A stretch of 5,130 nucleotides of DNA, from positions 1-5,130 of the forward strand of contig JAFACJ010000982.1 in assembly GCA_023425615.1 (NCBI GenBank). Reading direction: 5' to 3'. The stretch's first letter is position 1. Every line of letters begins with the position of its first letter. Below the pieces are notes generated by a model. It ran no database searches, was not told the DNA's origin, and worked only from the letters and a program-made list of their open reading frames with translations. Shown here piece after piece: positions 1-3,756 of this stretch. Position numbers and translations under genes: made by a program. Origin of the DNA: Actinomycetes bacterium. Its GTDB lineage: Bacteria > Actinomycetota > Actinomycetes > Streptosporangiales > Streptosporangiaceae.

Positions 1-20
1 GGCCCGTTGTGCGACGGGCC
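1..20 (-). terminator. Hairpin terminator downstream of the secreted hydrolase gene
   Basis: A perfect 7-bp inverted repeat (GGCCCGT / ACGGGCC) encloses a 6-nt loop. It starts 25 nt past the TGA stop of the minus-strand hydrolase gene. No clear U-run can be seen because the window ends here, but GC-rich stems without a strong U-tract are common at gene ends in high-GC actinomycetes. A weaker CCCT/AGGG pairing lies between it and the stop codon (20-33). The hairpin is symmetric, so it could also stop transcription arriving from the left on the plus strand. Confidence 0.65.
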
Positions 21-45
21 CTTCGCGAGGGGGATGGCAGGAGGG

Positions 46-1023
46 TCAGGAGTTGGGGATGACGGCGGCGTAGGGCAGGGAGCCGCCGAGGACGGTCAGC
101 GCCTTGCTGCCGCAGGTGGACAGGTTGTCGGAGTTCGCGCAGTAGTAGGACGTGGTGTAGGAGCCGGTCGCCAGGTCCTTGGCCCAGGTGGAGCCGAAGT
201 CGCGCAGCCGGGAGACCTGGGTGGAGCTGGGGGTGCAGGCGGCGCCGAGGATGCCGATGGCGTCGGTGTTCTCGCCCTCGGAGTCGATGTGGCAGCTTCC
301 GCCGACCGGGATGACGCCGCTGTAGGAGCTCCACACGAGCTGGATGCCGACGAAGTTCGCGCCGAGCGAGGCGAGGGCGCCGAAGGCGTTGTTGAAGAGG
401 TTGCTGACGCTGGGCCGCGCCGCGATCTGCAGGCCCGGGCGGGTGCCGCCGGCCGAGATGGCCTGGAGGTTGGCGGTGAACCCGTCGCTGGCGACGCCGT
501 CGAAGAGGATGGCTCCCTTGAGCCCCGCGTACCCCTTGGCGGCGAGGCGGGCGCCGACGACGGAGGCGAAGTGGCCGCCGGCGGAGTGGCCGCCGACGAT
601 GTAGTTCACCGGGAGCGCCTTGCCGTTCGGCGGGGTGATGGTGCGGGCGTTCAGCGCGTCGCCCAGGGCGTTGCCCAGGGTGGGGTTGCCGGCGGTCATG
701 TCGGCCTCGACGCAGAAGACCATGACGCCCTTCTCGGCGATGGCCTTGCTGGTGTTGGTGAGGTTGTCGCAGTCGCGGCTGAAGCCGTGCGCGACGAGCA
801 TCAGCGCCGACGCGGTCCCGTTGGGCAGGTACCACTTGAGGGTGTAGGAGGAGCCGCCGATGGTCGCTGACTCGGTGGCGCAGGTGGTGGTGGACGACGA
901 GTAGCCGCTGCAGGCCGTGGCGGCCTGCGCCGCCCGGACCCCCGCGACCATGGACGCCAGGAAGGCGCCGATGGCGGTGGTGATCCCCAGTCTCCTCAGA
1001 CGGCGGCTGAAGGTGACCTTCAC
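46..1023 (-). CDS. Secreted alpha/beta-hydrolase (esterase / PHB-depolymerase-like)
   Basis: A 325-residue exported serine hydrolase; the substrate is unknown. Residues 1-35 look like a signal peptide: a basic start with RRLRR at 7-11, a hydrophobic stretch at about 12-29, and an AQA-A cleavage site near 34. The mature part has the alpha/beta-hydrolase marks: His79-Gly80 as a likely oxyanion-region HG, and the nucleophile elbow GHSAG at 145-149 with Ser147. His245, in a CHID segment, is the likely catalytic His. The acid is uncertain (Asp175 or Asp180 are candidates). Eight cysteines (38, 48, 85, 104, 244, 263, 295, 304) all lie after the signal peptide and could form four disulfides, as expected for an extracellular enzyme. 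The start is GTG at 1021-1023, with GAGGAG a few bases upstream. It is transcribed alone, divergently from the CHAP gene, under a probable operator. An esterase, lipase or polyester depolymerase activity is inferred; fold and secretion are fairly sure. Confidence 0.88.
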   Translation of the reverse strand: MKVTFSRRLRRLGITTAIGAFLASMVAGVRAAQAATACSGYSSSTTTCATESATIGGSSYTLKWYLPNGTASALMLVAHGFSRDCDNLTNTSKAIAEKGVMVFCVEADMTAGNPTLGNALGDALNARTITPPNGKALPVNYIVGGHSAGGHFASVVGARLAAKGYAGLKGAILFDGVASDGFTANLQAISAGGTRPGLQIAARPSVSNLFNNAFGALASLGANFVGIQLVWSSYSGVIPVGGSCHIDSEGENTDAIGILGAACTPSSTQVSRLRDFGSTWAKDLATGSYTTSYYCANSDNLSTCGSKALTVLGGSLPYAAVIPNS

Positions 1024-1051
1024 TGTCTCTCCTCGTGCTCTCCGTGCTTTG

Positions 1052-1084
1052 GGAACAGTGTTTCGCTCAAGGAAACACTGTTCC
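1052..1084. promoter_or_regulatory. Probable paired repressor operator: 13-bp perfect inverted repeat
   Basis: GGAACAGTGTTTC (1052-1064) and its exact reverse complement GAAACACTGTTCC (1072-1084) are separated by 7 nt. Each arm is itself a near-palindrome with the perfect core AACAnTGTT (1054-1062 and 1074-1082). The cores are centred 20 bp apart, about two helical turns. This form resembles TetR-family operators in general. The right arm overlaps the predicted transcription start of the minus-strand hydrolase gene, and the left arm ends 28 bp before its GTG, so binding should repress it. As RNA, the repeat would form a stable 13-bp stem in the hydrolase 5' leader. No regulator gene lies in the window. 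Confidence 0.6.
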
Positions 1085-1086
1085 GC

Positions 1087-1115
1087 AGATTAGATCCTGG
1101 CGTCGTGCCGGGCAA
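1087..1115 (-). promoter_or_regulatory. Candidate vegetative promoter of the hydrolase gene
   Basis: On the minus strand, TTGCCC (1110-1115, 4 of 6 matches to TTGACA) is followed after 17 bp by TAATCT (1087-1092, fits TAnnnT). Transcription would start near 1080, inside the right arm of the inverted-repeat operator. Box matches are modest and the call rests partly on the good spacing and position. Confidence 0.35.
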
Positions 1116-1120
1116 TGCCC

Positions 1121-1170
1121 TGGGCGGAAGATTTTTTGCGGAGGCCGCAAGCGGTCCGACTCTCCGCCCA
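1121..1170. repeat. Nested inverted repeat in the divergent intergenic region
   Basis: An outer perfect 8-bp inverted repeat (TGGGCGGA at 1121-1128, TCCGCCCA at 1163-1170) encloses an inner 6-bp hairpin (TTGCGG at 1136-1141, CCGCAA at 1145-1150, 3-nt loop). CCGC/GCGG (1145-1148, 1151-1154) offers an alternative fold. A T6 run (1132-1137) sits before the inner stem, which is wrong for a plus-strand terminator. On the minus strand an A-run follows the inner stem, so that is not a terminator either. Its role is unknown; a protein-binding or structural element between the two divergent genes is possible. Confidence 0.4.
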
Positions 1171-1187
1171 TCCGGTCGGTAACGGAC

Positions 1188-1209
1188 GGAATTCGCATTA
1201 TGTAATTCC
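1188..1209. promoter_or_regulatory. GGAATT-N10-AATTCC inverted repeat upstream of the CHAP gene
   Basis: A perfect 6-bp inverted repeat with a 10-bp spacer is centred about 61 bp before the CHAP gene start. It lies in an AT-richer patch within very GC-rich DNA and contains TGTAAT (1201-1206), a 5 of 6 match to a -10 box, though without a convincing -35 box. It may be an operator overlapping the CHAP-gene promoter. This rests on symmetry and position only. Confidence 0.3.
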
Positions 1210-1259
1210 CGCTTTCCCTTGTTAGCCTGGCGGAGAACTGCGCTCTGAAAGGGGATCCG

Positions 1260-2276
1260 GTGGCCGTGGAAAATGCGTTTTTCTGTCGTTCCCTGCCGGT
1301 GCTGATGCTGGCCGCGGGTATTGCCGCGGTGCCGCCGCGTGCCTTTGCCGCCGGGCCCGGGGTCCGGGTGGCGGTGCTGGGGACCGAGCAACGCGAATGC
1401 CCCGATACGCGGTGCCGGGTCCGGCAGCGCATTCCCCGCGGCGCGCGTACGCCGGTCTGGTGCCGGCGCGACGGCGGCGCCGCCTTCGGGGCCAGGCGCT
1501 GGTTCCGGGTCCGCCACCAGGGCGTGGACGGCTGGGTGAACGCCAAGAGGCTGCGTTCGCTGCCCGCCGTTCCCCCCTGCCCCGATCTCAGGGCGGGTGA
1601 GGTGCTCTTTCCCGGCCAATCCCTCCGGTCGCGGAATTCGAAATACCGCCTCACCATGCGCAAGAACGGAGATCTGGTGCTCTCTGGGCCCCGCGGCGTC
1701 CTTTGGGGGAACAGAAACGGAAAAGCGCCGGGAAATCGTGCCGTCGTCCGGGAGAACGGCGATTTCGCGGTTCTCGGCCCCGGGGGCGCGGCGCTGTGGG
1801 AGACCGGGACGGGAGCCTGGGGCGCGGCGTCGCTCACCGTGGAGGACGGCGGCGACGCCGTGCTGCGCGCCGGTGGCCGCCCCCTGTGGGCGGCGAGCCA
1901 CCACAGCCGGGTCGGAAGGGCGCAGGGCGCCAACATGGGCGCCGCGGGCAACTGCACCTGGTACGCGTTCGAGCGCTTCAAGGCGTTCACCGGCCACTAC
2001 CCGGCCATCTACGGCGACGCCCACGCCTGGGACGAGCAGGCGCGGGCGTCGGGCTGGCTGGTCCTGGCCGAGCCCGAACCCCAGTCCGTCGTGGTCTGGG
2101 AGCGCTCCGCGCGCCGCGTGTACGGGCATGTCGGCTGGGTGGACGCCACCCGGCCCGCCCCCGGCGGCGTCGAGATCCATGTGGTGGAGATGAACGCCCC
2201 GTACCTGGGCGTCGTGTCCGACCGCTGGGTCGCCCATGAGCCGGGAATGTCCTACGTCATGGCGCCGAACCGGTAG
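1260..2276 (+). CDS. Secreted cell-wall hydrolase: SH3-like, bulb-type lectin and CHAP domains
   Basis: A 338-residue exported protein in four parts. Residues 1-31 are a signal peptide (hydrophobic 12-24, cleavage near AFA-A at 28-31). About 33-103 resemble a bacterial SH3 domain, with RWFRVRHQG and GWVNA near 79-95. About 108-211 form a bulb-type (mannose-binding-like) lectin region with three degenerate repeats: RKNGDLVLS, RENGDFAVL and EDGGDAVLR (134-203). About 222-338 are a CHAP cysteine amidase/peptidase domain: nucleophile Cys232 in GNCTWYAF, GDAHAWDEQA at 252-261, base His290 in YGHVGWVD, and Glu310 in VVEMN. CHAP enzymes cut peptidoglycan amide bonds; the lectin and SH3 parts probably direct it to wall glycans. 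The start is GTG with AAAGGGG five bases upstream; a GTG two codons later is worse placed. Codon use is uneven: about 14 of 46 codons at residues 117-162 end in A/T, against about 6 of 122 in the CHAP part. Self-wall remodelling and attack on other bacteria are both possible. Confidence 0.9.
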   Translation: MAVENAFFCRSLPVLMLAAGIAAVPPRAFAAGPGVRVAVLGTEQRECPDTRCRVRQRIPRGARTPVWCRRDGGAAFGARRWFRVRHQGVDGWVNAKRLRSLPAVPPCPDLRAGEVLFPGQSLRSRNSKYRLTMRKNGDLVLSGPRGVLWGNRNGKAPGNRAVVRENGDFAVLGPGGAALWETGTGAWGAASLTVEDGGDAVLRAGGRPLWAASHHSRVGRAQGANMGAAGNCTWYAFERFKAFTGHYPAIYGDAHAWDEQARASGWLVLAEPEPQSVVVWERSARRVYGHVGWVDATRPAPGGVEIHVVEMNAPYLGVVSDRWVAHEPGMSYVMAPNR

Positions 2277-2298
2277 CCGGACCGGTAGAAACAGGAGG

Positions 2299-2742
2299 AT
2301 GACGGCACCAGCGCTCACCGACGCGATCACCCTGCCCGACGGCTCCCGGGTCAGGGGCCGCGGTCTGCGCCGCCCCCTCCCGGAGGGGCCTTCCCCGGCC
2401 TTCGGCCTCTATCTGGGCTCGGCACGGCTGCGCCGCCGCCATGAGGCGGCGCTGCCCTGGCCGCACCGGTGGCTGGACTGGCCCGATTTCCTGCTGCCCC
2501 GCGACGAGGCCGAGGCCGTCGCCGGCATCCGCGAGCTGCACGAGCGTGCCCGCGCCGGACACCCCGTCGAGGTCGCCTGCGGCGGCGGTGTCGGCCGCAC
2601 CGGCACCGTCCTGGCCTGCCTCGCCGTCCTGTCCGGCCTCCCCCCTGCCGAGGCCGTCGCCTGGACCCGCGCCCACCACCATCCGCGTGCCGTGGAGACG
2701 CCCTGGCAGCGCCGCTGGGTCGCCCGTTTCCCGCGCCCCTGA
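2299..2742 (+). CDS. Small protein-tyrosine / dual-specificity-type phosphatase
   Basis: A 147-residue cytoplasmic phosphatase of the Cys-X5-Arg class. The P-loop is Cys94-GGGVG-Arg100-Thr-Gly; Cys94 would form the phosphocysteine intermediate and Arg100 bind the phosphate. A WPD motif at 61-63 lies 31 residues earlier, the expected place for the general-acid loop, with Asp63 the likely acid. The residue before the catalytic Cys is Ala, not the usual His. There is no signal peptide or membrane segment. It begins 22 nt after the CHAP gene stop on the same strand, so co-transcription is likely. AGGAGG at 2293-2298 abuts the ATG with no spacer, which is unusually tight. An in-frame ATG at 2236 would overlap the CHAP gene and has no SD site, so 2299 is preferred. 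The substrate is unknown, and a role tied to the wall hydrolase would be only a guess. Confidence 0.85.
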   Translation: MTAPALTDAITLPDGSRVRGRGLRRPLPEGPSPAFGLYLGSARLRRRHEAALPWPHRWLDWPDFLLPRDEAEAVAGIRELHERARAGHPVEVACGGGVGRTGTVLACLAVLSGLPPAEAVAWTRAHHHPRAVETPWQRRWVARFPRP

Positions 2743-2751
2743 GCCGGGGTT

Positions 2752-2769
2752 CCCGGCGGTCCCGGCGGT
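2752..2769 (+). repeat. Tandem CCCGGCGGT x2 after the phosphatase gene
   Basis: Two perfect 9-bp units lie head to tail nine bases past the phosphatase stop. A weak CCCC/GGGG pairing (2736-2739 with 2746-2749) spans the stop codon. No strong terminator is formed. Probably a simple GC-rich repeat without function. Confidence 0.4.
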
Positions 2770-2811
2770 CGTCCGGTACGGGCGAGGGCGGGTGAAGGTG
2801 CCTTAAAGACT

Positions 2812-2868
2812 TCCCGAGGGTCGGTTTTTTGGTGGGGTCTAATGCTCTTTGTCGGGTTAGCCTCGGGA
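2812..2868 (+). promoter_or_regulatory. Terminator-like element and long-range inverted repeat before the gvp operon
   Basis: CCGA-GGG-TCGG (2814-2824) forms a 4-bp hairpin followed directly by six T (2825-2830), a weak intrinsic-terminator shape for the CHAP-phosphatase transcript. The same left-side bases belong to a perfect 8-bp inverted repeat, TCCCGAGG (2812-2819) and CCTCGGGA (2861-2868). The two pairings therefore exclude each other. Within the loop, TCTAAT (2838-2843) matches a -10 box at 5 of 6 positions, with no good -35 at normal spacing. It could be an unremarkable terminator plus promoter, or a switchable leader. The sequence cannot decide. Confidence 0.35.
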
Positions 2869-2883
2869 GGAGCAAAGGGAAAT

Positions 2884-2916
2884 ATGTGCGGCGACCTGCG
2901 GTTGTCCGCGTCCTGA
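2884..2916 (+). CDS. Possible 10-codon leader peptide upstream of gvpY
   Basis: ATG at 2884 opens a 10-residue frame, MCGDLRLSAS, ending at TGA 2914-2916. AAAGGGA lies just upstream and AGGAG somewhat further (2868-2872), so a ribosome site is credible. It ends 63 bp before the gvpY start. The preceding inverted repeat reaches the AGGAG. Very short frames with purine-rich upstream sequence arise by chance, so this is a candidate only, with no known family that I recognise. Confidence 0.22.
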   Translation: MCGDLRLSAS

Positions 2917-2935
2917 CGCGATACCGATTGACGCG
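2914..2935 (+). repeat. TGACGCG direct repeat, 15-bp period
   Basis: TGACGCG occurs at 2914-2920 and again at 2929-2935. TTGACG within the second copy (2928-2933) resembles a -35 box, but the -10 position 17 bp later (TGCCGC) is poor. The pair lies 45-66 bp before gvpY and may be a direct-repeat binding site for a response regulator or similar activator. Confidence 0.3.
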
Positions 2936-2979
2936 TTCTCATCCGCATGCTGCCGCCCTCGATCACGCAGGGGGGAAGC

Positions 2980-3714
2980 ATGAGAGGCGGAGGAAGGATG
3001 GCCGTCTCGGTGCTCGGGGGCTATCTGCTGGGCCGGAGCCACAAGACGAGGCTGGCGGTGCTCCTGGCGCTCCTGGCCGCCAGCGGAAGGCTCCCCGGCA
3101 ACGCGGGGGAACTGCTGCGCCGTACGGCACTCGGCGGATCGCTGGACAAGGTCCTCGATGATCTCCGCGGCCAGCTCACCTCCACGGGGAGCGAGCTGTC
3201 GAAGAAGGCGGCGGCCGGCCGTGTGGAGTCGCTCAGCGACATCCTGCACGAGCACACGGAGAGGCTGCACGCCGAGGGCTGGACGGGCAAGCGCCTGGAG
3301 AAGCTGGGGAAGGTCGCCGGCCTGGGCGCGGGAGGCGAGGAGGGCGAGGAAGGCGAGGAGCCGCGGACGGGCCGGTCCGGACCGGGACGCGGAGAGCACG
3401 CCGAACACGCCGAGCACGCCGAACACCGGGAGCACGCCGAACACCGGGAACACGAGGCGCACAGAGGACGCCGGGGCCGCGAGGAGCCGGACGAGTACGA
3501 GGAGCACCGAGGGCGCCGGGGTCCCGTGGGGCACCGGAGGCACCGGAGGCACGGGGGGTTCGAGGACCGCCCGGACCTGGAGGAGCCCGAAGGCGGCGAG
3601 GCGTACGCCGAGGAGGAAGAGGAAGAAGAGGAGGCCCGGCCGGTGCGTGCGGCAAGGAGGCCGGTCGCGAAGGAGCCGTCAGAGCCGTCCAGGAGGACGC
3701 GGGCGCCGCGATGA
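2980..3714 (+). CDS. gvpY: Gas vesicle accessory protein GvpY-like
   Basis: A 244-residue protein identified by its N-terminal pattern (GGYLLGR at 13-19, then basic and hydrophobic residues to about 34) and by lying directly before gvpZ and gvpJ, as gvpY does in actinobacterial clusters. Residues 8-34 hold two short hydrophobic stretches split by RSHKTR, which could touch a membrane or the hydrophobic vesicle shell. Residues 40-115 look helical and moderately conserved (DKVLDDLRGQL, ESLSDILHEHTERL). From 119 the chain is low-complexity: Gly/Glu, seven Glu-His-x repeats (139-159), Arg/His, eight Glu (211-218), then a basic end. Its biochemical role is unknown; homologues are often left hypothetical. 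The start is uncertain: ATG 2980 follows AGGGGGGAAGC, while ATG 2998 follows GGAGG four bases upstream and would give 238 residues. The RGGGR between them is encoded by that purine tract, which slightly favours 2998. ATG 2947 has no SD site. Confidence 0.75.
   Translation: MRGGGRMAVSVLGGYLLGRSHKTRLAVLLALLAASGRLPGNAGELLRRTALGGSLDKVLDDLRGQLTSTGSELSKKAAAGRVESLSDILHEHTERLHAEGWTGKRLEKLGKVAGLGAGGEEGEEGEEPRTGRSGPGRGEHAEHAEHAEHREHAEHREHEAHRGRRGREEPDEYEEHRGRRGPVGHRRHRRHGGFEDRPDLEEPEGGEAYAEEEEEEEEARPVRAARRPVAKEPSEPSRRTRAPR
3394..3456 (+). repeat. 9-bp tandem repeat encoding (Glu-His-x)7 in gvpY
   Basis: Seven in-frame 9-bp units read GA(G/A)-CAC-xxx, where x is Ala, Ala, Ala, Arg, Ala, Arg, Glu. GAG and GAA alternate in the first six units, and units 3-4 and 5-6 are identical 18-bp pairs. 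A higher-order 18-bp duplication therefore seems to have built the array. Copy-number change by slippage would keep the reading frame. Confidence 0.85.
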
Positions 3715-3720
3715 GGCGGA

Positions 3721-3734
3721 GCCGCCGCGGCGGC
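3721..3734. repeat. 14-bp perfect palindrome between gvpY and gvpZ
   Basis: GCCGCCGCGGCGGC is a perfect GC-only palindrome in the 42-bp spacer, six bases after the gvpY stop. It ends 22 bp before the gvpZ start. As RNA it could fold with neighbouring GGCGG (3715-3719) and shield the 3' end of gvpY mRNA or slow readthrough. It may equally reflect simple high GC content. Confidence 0.4.
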
Positions 3735-3756
3735 GCGTGAAGGGAAGGCGACGGAA

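Noticed and set aside
7..870. A 287-codon plus-strand frame opposite the hydrolase gene
   Set aside because: Its product is Gly/Ala/Val/Asp low-complexity and has no motifs. The opposite strand has a signal peptide, GHSAG and a good SD site.
1188..1213. SigR-type promoter (GGAAT-N18-GTT) before the CHAP gene
   Set aside because: The trinucleotide at the required spacing is GCT, not GTT.
2269..2288. ACCGGTAG repeated at 12-bp period around the CHAP stop codon
   Set aside because: It is two short copies only, one inside the coding end, and probably chance in GC-rich DNA.
2236..2298. Upstream ATG that would lengthen the phosphatase by 21 residues
   Set aside because: It has no SD site, overlaps the CHAP gene end out of frame, and adds an Arg-rich stretch unrelated to the fold. 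ATG 2299 follows AGGAGG directly.
1020..2330. A 436-codon open frame on the minus strand, longer than the CHAP gene it opposes
   Set aside because: It overlaps the CHAP gene, the start of the phosphatase gene and the intergenic operators. It is Arg/Pro/Gly/His-rich without domain motifs, and looks like the antisense shadow typical of high-GC DNA.
2837..2859. SigB-like promoter (GTCTAA ... GGGTTA) before the gvp operon
   Set aside because: Only 11 bp separate the boxes, instead of about 14-16, and both boxes deviate from consensus.
3394..3456. Possible CRISPR-like or intergenic repeat array
   Set aside because: The units are 9 bp, contiguous without spacers and in frame within gvpY, so this is a protein-coding tandem repeat.
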